From Lentisphaeria bacterium (GTDB taxonomy: Bacteria; Verrucomicrobiota; Lentisphaeria; JABSQK01; UBA12247), in contig DMTJ01000457.1 in assembly GCA_003477185.1 (NCBI GenBank), positions 1 through 13,867 on the forward strand: DNA of 13,867 bases, given 5' to 3'. Shown here piece by piece: positions 1 through 6,542 of the stretch. The notes under the pieces were generated by a model, which was not told where the DNA came from, made no database searches, and saw nothing but the letters and a program-made list of their open reading frames with translations. Position 1 is the first letter of the stretch; each line of letters starts with the position of its first letter. A program made the translations under genes and the position numbers.

Positions 1-54
1 CGGATCGAGTCGGTCGAGCCGATCGGTGAGGCGCGTAAAGAAGTCGTCAGCCAC
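1..54 (-). CDS. 5' end of an unidentified gene, partial at window edge
   Basis: Reading leftward from a GTG at 54-52, 18 codons stay open to the window edge, giving VADDFFTRLTDRLDRLDP. A GGAG ribosome binding site at 63-60 lies 5 bases before the GTG, and the start is 23 bases past the nagA stop, so it looks like the next gene of the same operon. The short amphipathic start resembles the N-terminus of some PVC sensor kinases with a PAS domain, but 18 residues are far too few to assign a function. It is too short to appear as a normal ORF call. The start itself is fairly well supported; the product is unknown. Confidence 0.55.
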   Translation of the reverse strand, partial: MADDFFTRLTDRLDRLDP

Positions 55-59
55 TGGTG

Positions 60-63
60 CTCC
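60..63 (-). promoter_or_regulatory. Ribosome binding site for the partial gene at 1-54
   Basis: On the minus strand GGAG is followed by a 5-base spacer (CACCA) and GTG. This is what decides the start of the edge gene. Confidence 0.5.
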
Positions 64-77
64 GCTCTCGAATCAGG

Positions 78-1253
78 TCAGTCATTTCGATAGACGACTT
101 TACCACCGGCAATGGTCATGCGCACAGTGTGGGTCTTGCGGTCAAAGACGACGATGTCGGCTCGCTTGCCGGGGCGAAGACGGCCGCGGTCATTCAGGCA
201 GACGCTATTGGCAGGATTCTCCGTGCAGGCGGCCGCGACTGCGGTCTGGCTCAGGCCAGTGTATTCCTTGAGCCTGCGATAGTTCTCATCCAGCAACTTT
301 GTGGCGCCAGCAATCTTTCCTTTGCCGACGATGGTCGCGAAGCCCTCCTTTACTGCGACGGTGCGAGTGCCGAGTTGGAAAGTACCGTCTTGTTCCAGAC
401 CGGCGGCCTGCATGGCATTGCTAATGCAGACCAGCTTCTCGGGGGCGATGCATTTGCAGGCAAGCTTAATCATGGTAGGGGCGATATGGACACCATCGAC
501 GATGAGCTCTACCCACATGCGCTGTTCCGTCAGTGCCACAGCTGCTAAACCAGAGGTGCGCTGGGAGAGCGGAGCCATTGCGTTCATCACGTGGGAGCAG
601 CGACGCGCTCCTTGCTCGAGGACGTTGATGATGTTTTCTCTGCTGGCGTGAGAATGGCCAAGAGAGGGAACAACGCCGCGCGATACGAGCAAACGGGTCA
701 GACGATCGGAGCCCGCCAACTCAGGGGCGAACGAGAAAATCTTGAGGTGGCCATCTGCGGCGAACAGGAGTTCCTTCGTTTCTTCGAGATCGATGCCACG
801 GAGAAATGACTCGCTGTGGGCTCCGGGCAGCCGGTCGCTGAGAAATGGCCCGTCGATGTGAATTCCAGCTGCCTGGGCGCCAGGCAGCTCTTGTGCGCAG
901 ATCTCGGCAAGCTGCTTGACGACGCTCTTTAGCCGGTTGGCTGGCGCGGACTGGGTGGTCGGCAGAAACGTGGTCACGCCGTGGCGGGCAAGCGCCATCG
1001 ACATGCGATCGATGTCGCCCTGCTTCAGGTCCATTAAATCTGCGCCAGCTGCGCCGTAGATGTGGGTGTCCACGAAGCCAGGAATGGCATAGCAGCCGGG
1101 CAGGTTGAGGATTTCGTAGGACTCTTTGTTCTGAAACGCAGAGAAACCACCCACAGCAAAGATCCGTTGACCGCGCAGCACGATGGCGGCATGGTTGATC
1201 CGTGTGTGTGGTGTTAGACAGTAGTCAACGTGGAGGAGATAATCCTTGCTCAT
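78..1253 (-). CDS. nagA: N-acetylglucosamine-6-phosphate deacetylase family protein (NagA-like), altered active site
   Basis: 391 residues, the usual NagA length. The family hydrolyses GlcNAc-6-phosphate to glucosamine-6-phosphate and acetate in the cytoplasm, feeding amino-sugar catabolism or cell-wall recycling. Amidohydrolase landmarks appear in order: PGFVDTHIYG (58-67), IHIDGPF (131-137), GHSHAS (199-204), SHVMNAM (220-226), VDGVHIAP (252-259), CISNAMQAAG (276-285), and the C-terminal ENPAN...G.L.PGKRADIVV segment. Three expected residues differ: Tyr66 where many homologues have the second His of HxH, Asp134 where the metal-binding Glu of the EGP motif normally sits, and Asn279 where the catalytic Asp of the family (Asp273 in E. 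coli) is expected. The ATG at 1253 was chosen because homology begins there; the 71 in-frame codons upstream run through the preceding membrane-protein gene and look non-coding. No convincing ribosome binding site is visible. Family membership is sure; deacetylase activity is doubtful. Confidence 0.88.
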   Translation of the reverse strand: MSKDYLLHVDYCLTPHTRINHAAIVLRGQRIFAVGGFSAFQNKESYEILNLPGCYAIPGFVDTHIYGAAGADLMDLKQGDIDRMSMALARHGVTTFLPTTQSAPANRLKSVVKQLAEICAQELPGAQAAGIHIDGPFLSDRLPGAHSESFLRGIDLEETKELLFAADGHLKIFSFAPELAGSDRLTRLLVSRGVVPSLGHSHASRENIINVLEQGARRCSHVMNAMAPLSQRTSGLAAVALTEQRMWVELIVDGVHIAPTMIKLACKCIAPEKLVCISNAMQAAGLEQDGTFQLGTRTVAVKEGFATIVGKGKIAGATKLLDENYRRLKEYTGLSQTAVAAACTENPANSVCLNDRGRLRPGKRADIVVFDRKTHTVRMTIAGGKVVYRND

Positions 1254-1300
1254 GCCATACCGATACGCCGAGGAGGTTTGCCCGGCAAGCCTGATAGAGG

Positions 1301-1657
1301 CTATTCCCCGAATTCTTGTTCGAAGCGTCTGCGCCTCCAGGCGACGAAAGCACAAGCTACGTGAATGAAAAGCATGGCTGTCAGAGAGCAGATCAGGCAG
1401 AACATCAGGGTCGGAACGATGGGGCCGAGTGGTGGATCGAGCCAGTAGGCAGCCTGGAAGTACCAAGTGATTGGGATTCCGATCAGAAAGCCGACGACGC
1501 CAGCGATAAGAGAGAGCATGCCGACGATTCGGGTAGCGGGGCGCGTCAGACAGGCGACGCCAGCGATCAGCGCAAAGCCGTTGAACAGACTAAGAACGCC
1601 GAGCACTGCTATGAGGACGGCGATGATCGCGATGGGCGAGAATTGGGGAGCGTCCAC
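1301..1657 (-). CDS. Small membrane protein with three predicted helices, unknown function
   Basis: 118 residues from a GTG start, with three hydrophobic stretches at about 8-36, 43-66 and 78-106, then a basic tail (WRRRRFEQEF), suggesting an inner-membrane protein. The composition and the Pro-rich lead-in recall small DUF4190-like membrane proteins, but I do not recognise the family. The start is uncertain. There is no ribosome binding site before the GTG, and the frame stays open, Pro-rich and protein-like, back to the hpf stop codon (TAA at 1726-1724), which is in the same frame. It lies between hpf and nagA, 47 bases before nagA, so it is probably cotranscribed with them. No function can be inferred. 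Confidence 0.7.
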   Translation of the reverse strand: MDAPQFSPIAIIAVLIAVLGVLSLFNGFALIAGVACLTRPATRIVGMLSLIAGVVGFLIGIPITWYFQAAYWLDPPLGPIVPTLMFCLICSLTAMLFIHVACAFVAWRRRRFEQEFGE

Positions 1658-1685
1658 AAGTGGGGGCGGCAGGGGCCGCGCCGAA

Positions 1686-1717
1686 TCCGGCCAGCGTCCA
1701 AGGGGGCACTGGCCGGA
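1686..1717 (-). repeat. Perfect 9-bp inverted repeat (hairpin) after hpf
   Basis: TCCGGCCAG at 1686-1694 pairs with CTGGCCGGA at 1709-1717 across a 14-base loop, just 6 bases past the hpf stop. No T-run follows on the minus strand, so it is not a classical rho-independent terminator. It may be a 3' stabiliser or attenuator between hpf and the membrane-protein gene. Confidence 0.5.
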
Positions 1718-1723
1718 CGCAGG

Positions 1724-2083
1724 TTATTCGTTCACCGCTTCGGCGAGTTCATCGCGAGCCGCCAACTCCAGGTCGATCTCGGCCAGCGATTTGTGGTGGT
1801 GGTTGTTGCGCTTGTCGAGTTCGCGCCGCAACTGACGCTCCGCACGGTCGACGGCCTGATCGATGGCGCACCACAGATTTTCATCGCGACCGTTGGCTTC
1901 GATCTCAATGTGGCTTCCGTGCAGGATCACCTCGACGTGATGCTCGAGTTTTTGTCGGTCGACAACAACTCTTGCTGAGGTGAGCTTTTCGTATTCACTC
2001 TCCAATCGGTCCAAGCCGCTGAGCACATGGCTCTTGATGGCGTCTGTGAGTTCACGTCTGCGTCCGGAGATTATCTTTTCCAT
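1724..2083 (-). CDS. hpf: Ribosome hibernation promoting factor, short form (HPF/RaiA family)
   Basis: 119 residues. HPF binds the small ribosomal subunit in the decoding region and inactivates ribosomes in slow growth or stationary phase. The sequence has the S30AE-domain pattern: an N-terminal strand and helix (RRRELTDAIKSHV, about 8-20), a middle strand HHVEVILHG (48-56), and a helix DLW-like segment ENLWCAIDQAVDRAERQLRR (68-87). A charged tail with NNHHHKS follows. It lacks the C-terminal dimerisation domain of the long form. The ATG is preceded by AAGGAG with a 6-base spacer, the best ribosome binding site in the block. Its place after lptB fits the common lptB-(rpoN)-hpf arrangement of Gram-negative bacteria; rpoN is absent here. 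Confidence 0.9.
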   Translation of the reverse strand: MEKIISGRRRELTDAIKSHVLSGLDRLESEYEKLTSARVVVDRQKLEHHVEVILHGSHIEIEANGRDENLWCAIDQAVDRAERQLRRELDKRNNHHHKSLAEIDLELAARDELAEAVNE

Positions 2084-2089
2084 GACGGA

Positions 2090-2095
2090 CTCCTT
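2090..2095 (-). promoter_or_regulatory. Strong ribosome binding site of hpf
   Basis: AAGGAG on the minus strand lies 6 bases before the hpf ATG. It fixes that start and suggests hpf is translated independently of lptB. Confidence 0.75.
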
Positions 2096-2101
2096 GTTGC
2101 T

Positions 2102-2145
2102 GCCGGCGAATCCGGCGGTTGCGTTGATCCTCGCGGAATGCGAGG
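2102..2145 (-). repeat. Two tandem short hairpins between lptB and hpf
   Basis: GCCGG/CCGGC (2102-2106 with 2112-2116, 5-base loop) and CCTCGC/GCGAGG (2129-2134 with 2140-2145, 5-base loop) nearly fill the 64-base gap. The second begins 3 bases after the lptB stop. Neither is followed by a T-run, so RNA processing, stabilisation or weak attenuation is more likely than termination. Confidence 0.45.
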
Positions 2146-2147
2146 GG

Positions 2148-2873
2148 TTACATTTGAAACTCTTGGCCTATATAGAGCGCCCTGGTGCGCTCGTCGTTGA
2201 TTGCATCTTCGCTGGCACCTTCAAAAATGATACGACCCTCCGACATTATGTAGACCCGGTCGACGATCGATAGGGTCTCGCGCACGCTGTGGTCGGTAAT
2301 CAGAATGCCCAGCCCCATGTCCGTCAGTTGGGAAATCACGGCCTGGACGTCAGCGACAGCAATGGGATCGACACCGGCGAATGGCTCGTCCAGCATCAGT
2401 ATGCTGGGATTGGTGACAAGGGCCCGGGTGATTTCCAAGCGCCTACGCTCGCCGCCGCTGAGGGTCACTGCCTTCTGTTTGGCTAAATGGGTAAGGCCGA
2501 GGCCATCGAGCAGATGGTGCAGGCGGTGCTCTTTCTCCTCACGGGGAAGTTTGAGCGTATCTAGGACGGCCCGCAGGTTGTCCTCCACGCTCATCTTGCG
2601 AAAGATGGAGGGCTCTTGAGCGAGATAGCCCAGCCCGCGGCGTGCACGCTCATACATCGGCATGTTGGTGATATCCACGCCGTGAAAGAGAATTTCGCCT
2701 TTGTTAGCGCGAACCAGCCCGACGATCACGTAGAAGGTGGTGGTCTTGCCAGCGCCGTTCGAGCCGAGCAAGCCAACGACTTCGCCAGGATTTACTCGAA
2801 TGCTGACATCGCGGACGACAGGGCGCCCGCGATAAGATTTACACAAGCCATTCGCTTGAAGAAGTGCGTCCAC
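2148..2873 (-). CDS. lptB: LPS export ABC transporter ATP-binding protein LptB
   Basis: 241 residues from a GTG start, the typical LptB length. LptB is the cytoplasmic ATPase of the LptB2FG complex that extracts LPS from the inner membrane. All ABC motifs are present: Walker A GSNGAGKT (37-44), Q-loop Gln86 in YLAQEPSIFRKMSVEDN, signature LSGGE (138-142), Walker B ILMLDE (158-163), and switch His195 in ITDHSVRET. The YLAQEPSIFRKM and DHSVRETL segments are characteristic of LptB rather than of other ABC ATPases. The GTG at 2873 was chosen over the longer upstream frame because that frame runs antiparallel-free through lptA, and because AGGG lies 5 bases before the GTG. The gene starts 19 bases after the lptA stop. 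LptF and LptG are not in the window. Confidence 0.96.
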   Translation of the reverse strand: MDALLQANGLCKSYRGRPVVRDVSIRVNPGEVVGLLGSNGAGKTTTFYVIVGLVRANKGEILFHGVDITNMPMYERARRGLGYLAQEPSIFRKMSVEDNLRAVLDTLKLPREEKEHRLHHLLDGLGLTHLAKQKAVTLSGGERRRLEITRALVTNPSILMLDEPFAGVDPIAVADVQAVISQLTDMGLGILITDHSVRETLSIVDRVYIMSEGRIIFEGASEDAINDERTRALYIGQEFQM

Positions 2874-2892
2874 TAGATCCCTGGGTGACCTT

Positions 2893-3471
2893 TTAGTTCC
2901 CGGCTTCTGGTGTCGGAAGAAGTCCGCCACCGGCCGCTTTTCCAGCGCCGGAGAATTCAATTTTTGGTTTTCCGCCCTGCGCACGGAACTTACTTTCGGC
3001 GCGGTCATAGATGATGTAGTGCGCGCCCGACATTTTGCTTTGTGGGCGCAGTAGTACGGGCTCACCGGAGAGGGTGATGATGCCGCTCTGATAGTCGTAG
3101 ACGGCCTGCTTGCCTTTGGCGAGATTGTCTTCCTGCTTGATCTGGACGTTACCTTCGGCCACGATGCTCTTGAGGTCGTCGTTGATGGCAAACTCGATTT
3201 TCATTTTATCGGCGCGCAATTGCACACGTTCATCGTCGATACGCACGTTACCGGAGAACATGGCGATGCGCTTTTCGATATCGTAGTCCATGGAGTCTGA
3301 GGAGACTTCAGTGTCCTGGAGGGTCTTGCCGCGCGCCGGAGCTACGGGCTCCGCACTGCGAGTTGCCACGGCATCGGCGGCGACCACGTCACCCTGTGCG
3401 TGTACGGCTGCGGCGAAAAGCAGGAGGGCGGCAATAAGGCCACCGAGGGAATAACAGCGCTGTGTTTTCAT
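2893..3471 (-). CDS. lptA: LPS transport periplasmic protein LptA (OstA-like)
   Basis: 192 residues. An N-terminal signal peptide (MKTQRCYSLGGLIAALLLFAAAVHA, cleavage likely near 25) is followed by a linker and an OstA/LptA beta-jellyroll region at about 54-165. Typical repeat phrases are visible: SSDSMDYDIEKRIAMFSGNV, IVAEGNVQIKQ, KGKQAVYDYQSGIITLSGEP and SGAHYIIYD. LptA forms the periplasmic filament carrying LPS from LptC to the outer-membrane LptD/E. The tail is rich in Gly and Pro. The gene starts 17 bases after the lptC stop without an obvious Shine-Dalgarno sequence, so coupling to lptC is likely. The lptC-lptA-lptB order supports the call. Confidence 0.92.
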   Translation of the reverse strand: MKTQRCYSLGGLIAALLLFAAAVHAQGDVVAADAVATRSAEPVAPARGKTLQDTEVSSDSMDYDIEKRIAMFSGNVRIDDERVQLRADKMKIEFAINDDLKSIVAEGNVQIKQEDNLAKGKQAVYDYQSGIITLSGEPVLLRPQSKMSGAHYIIYDRAESKFRAQGGKPKIEFSGAGKAAGGGLLPTPEAGN

Positions 3472-3488
3472 TAGAATTTACCGTAGTC

Positions 3489-3905
3489 TCATTTCGGGTC
3501 TTTGCCAAGTAGCTGTTTCGAGATCGCGCCGTTGTGGGAGATGACGACCTTAACGTCGCGGCGCACGCGAACGCGCTGCGCTTCGAAGTCGACGTCGAAT
3601 CCGCGCCCGGTCATGATAATGTTCTTGCCCTCAATCCGGACGGCTGTGCGGCTTGCCGCCCGGCGATTGATCCGGTCTAGGCTGCAGCGCGGTGCGGATA
3701 GCTTGATGTTATTATCGCTTTGTTTCAACCACGCAGTCATCTGGGTAAGGCGGACCGTCTCAGCCATGAAAGTGGCCTGCTCGCCGGTGATGGAATATTG
3801 CTCGCCGCTCAGCTTAAAGTCTTTCATGGAGATCTGGCTGCCTGGGGCGAAGCCATTTGCCATGGCGATGGCGCCACAGAACAGGACGACGAGCTTGTAC
3901 CTCAC
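3489..3905 (-). CDS. lptC: LptC-like LPS export periplasmic protein
   Basis: 138 residues from the GTG at 3905; an alternative GTG lies 9 bases upstream. The chosen GTG overlaps the kdsA stop as GTGA, a classic translational-coupling junction. An N-terminal hydrophobic segment (YKLVVLFCGAIAMANGFA) can act as anchor or signal peptide. The rest has the LptC/YrbK beta-rich pattern, such as SAPRCSLDR followed by AVRIEGKNIIMTGRGFDVDFEAQRVRVRRDV. LptC is the inner-membrane, periplasm-facing partner that receives LPS from LptB2FG and hands it to LptA. Sequence similarity in this family is low, so the call rests on both the pattern and the position directly before lptA and lptB. Confidence 0.82.
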   Translation of the reverse strand: MRYKLVVLFCGAIAMANGFAPGSQISMKDFKLSGEQYSITGEQATFMAETVRLTQMTAWLKQSDNNIKLSAPRCSLDRINRRAASRTAVRIEGKNIIMTGRGFDVDFEAQRVRVRRDVKVVISHNGAISKQLLGKDPK

Positions 3906-4729
3906 GGGCGGCACAGTGCATGCAGGTCTCGGGCGGTCTTCAGCACGTCGCGAATCTCAGACAACGGCAGGCAGTTCGGGCCGTCGGACTTGGCGTTATC
4001 TGGATCTGGGTGCACTTCGACAAAAAGGGCATCAATGCCTGCTGCGCACGCCGCCCGCGCGAGGACGGGAGCAAAGCGGCGATCTCCGCCGGTGGCATGT
4101 CCCAGGCCGCCAGGCTGCTGGACTGAGTGCGTCGCGTCGAACACGACCGGCACGCCGAGAGCCCGCATCTGCACGAAGGCGCGCATGTCCACGACTAAGT
4201 TCCCATAGCCGAAGGAGGAGCCACGTTCGGTCAGGAGAACACGCGAGTTTCCGGACTCTGTGATTTTGTCCACAGCCGGGCCCATTCCGCCCGGTGCCAT
4301 GAACTGGCCCTTCTTAATGTTGACGACGCGGCCGGTCTCTGCGGAGGCAACGAGTAGGTCCGTCTGGCGGCAGAGAAACGCGGGAATTTGTAAAATGTCC
4401 AACACCTTGCCAGCCTGCTCCACTTGTGAAACGTCATGTATGTCGCTAGTCAGCGGCACTGCAAATTCTTCGCCAACCTGACGGAGTATCTCGAGTCCTG
4501 CTTCAAGGCCAGGGCCCCGGAACGCGTCCAGGCTGGTCCGGTTTGCCTTATCAAACGATGCTTTGAACACGAAGTTGACGCCAAGTTCCATGCAAACTTC
4601 CGCAACATGCGCGGCGATGGTTCGGCACAGTTCCTTACTTTCGATCACACATGGTCCTGCCACTATCAGCAGGGGCTCGCCATCGCCAACGGCAATGGAA
4701 TCGGTTACGGGCACATGTACGCGCTTCAT
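3902..4729 (-). CDS. kdsA: 3-deoxy-8-phosphooctulonate synthase, metal-dependent type
   Basis: 275 residues. KdsA condenses phosphoenolpyruvate with arabinose-5-phosphate to Kdo-8-phosphate, the committed step for the Kdo of the LPS inner core, in the cytoplasm. Motifs include AGPCVIES (24-31), FKASFDKANRTS (55-66), TSDIHDV (94-100), NIKKGQF (137-143), TERGSSFGYG (167-176), FDATHSVQQPG (197-207) and VEVHPDPDNAKSDGP (237-251). Cys27, His201, Glu238 and Asp249 match, with a constant offset of 16, the four metal ligands known in the Aquifex enzyme (Cys11, His185, Glu222, Asp233), so this is the metallo class. AGAGGA lies 6 bases before the ATG. It heads the LPS block and its stop overlaps the lptC start. 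Confidence 0.97.
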   Translation of the reverse strand: MKRVHVPVTDSIAVGDGEPLLIVAGPCVIESKELCRTIAAHVAEVCMELGVNFVFKASFDKANRTSLDAFRGPGLEAGLEILRQVGEEFAVPLTSDIHDVSQVEQAGKVLDILQIPAFLCRQTDLLVASAETGRVVNIKKGQFMAPGGMGPAVDKITESGNSRVLLTERGSSFGYGNLVVDMRAFVQMRALGVPVVFDATHSVQQPGGLGHATGGDRRFAPVLARAACAAGIDALFVEVHPDPDNAKSDGPNCLPLSEIRDVLKTARDLHALCRP

Positions 4730-4735
4730 TGTGAA

Positions 4736-4741
4736 TCCTCT
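4736..4741 (-). promoter_or_regulatory. Ribosome binding site of kdsA
   Basis: AGAGGA on the minus strand with a 6-base spacer to the kdsA ATG at 4729. Confidence 0.6.
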
Positions 4742-4795
4742 GGGGTGTAATTGAACTCGACTGTAAGCCTCGCCGGAGGTCGCCGAGATTATGGG

Positions 4796-5488
4796 TCAGG
4801 CCAGAACGGGGCGATTGCCTGTCAGTTCGCCAAAGTGGTCCTTAGCGAGTCCGCAGATCATGATCGAGATCGCCGGGCTGAAGCGGCGTGTGGCGATGGA
4901 GTTGATGACTGACGTGGCTTGTCCTTTGCGGATTAACGCAAGGGCCTCCTCGATCACTGTGCAGTTTTCCACGAATCCTAAGCGCTCTTGCTCATTCATG
5001 GGGACGTGCGCGGCCATCTTCTCGACCATGTCCTTGTCGCTCATGCCTTTTCCGCGCATCGCCATGACGCCTCGGAAGAGAATGAAGTACGGGCTTAGGA
5101 TCGCGTCGTCTGTGATGCTGGTGCGGGACAGCAGCGACCGGTAGCTCTCTCGCCAGTAGGTGTAGTTGCTCTCGGGCGTATCGGCGGTCGTTTCCAGATC
5201 TTCGATCGCCGTTCTCGCCGCAACCAGGATGTGGTCGATGGCCCCGTCTTGGAGGCCAAGCTTCTTGAATTCCGCCAAGGCTTCTGGCTGGTTGATGCCG
5301 TCTTCTCCATCCAAGGTCACATTGGCTGCGGTGTGCGCGACGGAGATTAGAAACTGGGCTTGGCGTGGAGACAAGCCCTCACCCCGCAATACGTTCGCGA
5401 CCGTCTCAAAATCCTGGCCTGTCGCCAGCAGTCTTGTGATACGTGCCACAAAGCCAGTTATGATTGTGGCATTGTCAGCCATTGGCAT
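4796..5488 (-). CDS. Conserved-looking protein of unknown function, mostly helical
   Basis: 230 residues from the ATG at 5488; a second ATG at 5482 would give 228. I do not recognise the family. The sequence is soluble, Ala- and Leu-rich and predicted helical, with no signal peptide or membrane segment. Notable stretches are LSPRQAQFLISVAHTAANV (39-57), YWRESYRSLLSR (111-122), SPYFILFRGVMAMRGKGM (132-149) and the C-terminal ISIMICGLAKDHFG (207-220). The longer frame running upstream to 5749 is Arg/Ser-rich and crosses a permease remnant on the other strand, so it was not used. The gene sits 66 bases before kdsA on the same strand and may head the LPS transcript. It has no strong ribosome binding site. 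No function is proposed. Confidence 0.72.
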   Translation of the reverse strand: MPMADNATIITGFVARITRLLATGQDFETVANVLRGEGLSPRQAQFLISVAHTAANVTLDGEDGINQPEALAEFKKLGLQDGAIDHILVAARTAIEDLETTADTPESNYTYWRESYRSLLSRTSITDDAILSPYFILFRGVMAMRGKGMSDKDMVEKMAAHVPMNEQERLGFVENCTVIEEALALIRKGQATSVINSIATRRFSPAISIMICGLAKDHFGELTGNRPVLA

Positions 5489-5669
5489 CTCGTGCGGACC
5501 AGAACGGTGTAGGGTTGCAATGTATTCCGTGATACGGCGAATATCCACCCCCAAGCAAGGACAAAAGTTATCCGCACCAATCCGAGGATTCGTCGCGGTA
5601 TGCCTGTGGCCCGTGGACTGCCCGCTTGTTGGCACCCTGAAACGCGCATGTCGATGGGAGGGGAGTCGC
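5489..5669. promoter_or_regulatory. Divergent intergenic region, likely promoter zone
   Basis: 181 bases separate the minus-strand unknown gene from the plus-strand permease remnant, so promoters for both directions should lie here. An imperfect inverted repeat (TATTC...GAATA, 5523-5543) is the only structured element seen and could be an operator. No convincing -35/-10 pair was found on either strand. Confidence 0.3.
5657..5665 (+). promoter_or_regulatory. Ribosome binding site before the permease remnant
   Basis: GGAGGGGAG lies 4-8 bases before a GTG at 5670. It is a clear Shine-Dalgarno sequence, showing that a real gene once began here. Confidence 0.55.
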
Positions 5670-6542
5670 GTGCTGCCACTCTTGCATCGTGAACTTCGGC
5701 GCGCCCTGCTTCGGCCGGCATTGTTCGTGGCGGTTGGCTCGCTGGTCACAATTCTGCTGGTCCTGATGGGGTTTACTCTCGAGGGATCGGCCAGTCTGAA
5801 CGCCCGGAGGGGACGCTGTTTAGGGACGTCGCTGCACGCGACATGCTCGCGGTGCTGATTTATCGCGTCGCTGTGGTCGCGCCAGCGATTACTGCGGCGC
5901 GAGAGTCCGGCACTTTGGACCTGCTGCGCATTTCTGGCAGGAACGCTGCCAACCTGCTGTTCGGGATGCTCTGTGGGTGGGCAATTTATCCTTTCTCGTT
6001 GATTCTTGCGCAGGTGCCGGTCTCCTTCCTCTGTTCGGCGCTGGGCGGTCTGGAGCTTCCGGGAAGCTCAGAAGCGTATTTTGGCTCCTTCCGCTGACTA
6101 GTCTGGCCTCCTGTTCGGGCTTGTTCTGCTCCGCGAGTTTTGGGAACACGCCAGCTGCCATCACGGAAACGATCAGCGCAGATGTCTGTTTTGACCTGTT
6201 TGGCAAGGCCATGCTGTCAGAATTGTGTCCGTTTTTTTTTATGTTCTCCACTTGCGGGTACCTGCTCTTGGGAGCATGGCTGATGTTGAGACTGGACCTC
6301 ACGATCTCACTGCCCACATTTCGAAATGGGCGCAAAACGCGTTCTGCCACTTTGGGCTCACGCTGGTACTCTCCGGGATGATGGCAGCCAGAGCCTCTGT
6401 GGTTTCCTAGTGCTTGTGCGTAGCTGGCTCCTATGTGATTGACGCACATACATTACTCGCCGTCATGATTGCGGTGTTTGGGGCGGTGCTTGTTACCCTG
6501 TCAGCAATTCTGAAGACAGACGGGATAAAAAACTCCCTCTAG
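5670..6542 (+). pseudogene. Frameshifted remains of an ABC-2-type transporter permease
   Basis: Hydrophobic permease-like protein is spread over three frames. Frame A, from GTG 5670, gives LPLLHRELRRALLRPALF and a first membrane helix, and ends at 5858. Frame B (about 5795-6097) gives RDMLAVLIYRVAVVAPAITA, then ARESGTLDLLRISGRNAANL, the 'ER..GTLDLL' hallmark of ABC-2 permeases, and two helices. Frame C (about 6061-6381) gives WLLPLTSLASCSGLFCSAS and a further helix FFFMFSTCGYLLLGAWLML. A last hydrophobic piece in frame A (6432-6542, AHTLLAVMIAVFGAVLVTL) follows an in-frame stop at 6408. At least two frameshifts and one stop are needed to join these. No ATPase partner adjoins it. True decay is likely; sequencing indels are the alternative. 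The tail after 6381 is less certain. Confidence 0.7.

Noticed and set aside
1254..1466. 71-codon N-terminal extension of the NagA-like gene
   Set aside because: It overlaps the membrane-protein gene in another frame, is Arg/Ser-rich, and NagA homology begins exactly at the ATG at 1253.
2874..3191. 106-codon N-terminal extension of lptB
   Set aside because: It runs through the lptA coding region in a different frame. The remaining 241 residues are the normal LptB length and the GTG has its own ribosome binding site.
3502..4263. Long plus-strand open frame (253 codons) opposite lptC and kdsA
   Set aside because: It is Arg/Ser-rich, has no family pattern, and lies wholly antisense to two well-supported genes.
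5523..5543. Imperfect palindrome as a defined operator
   Set aside because: Only five outer base pairs match cleanly and no regulator is adjacent, so it is mentioned only as part of the divergent region.
6231..6240. Run of nine T as a phase-variation switch in the permease
   Set aside because: The hydrophobic permease frame continues unchanged across the run, and the gene is already broken elsewhere.
5889..6449. Minus-strand open frame of 186 codons opposite the permease remnant
   Set aside because: Composition is non-protein-like with scattered Pro/Arg/Ser, while the plus strand carries recognisable permease segments.
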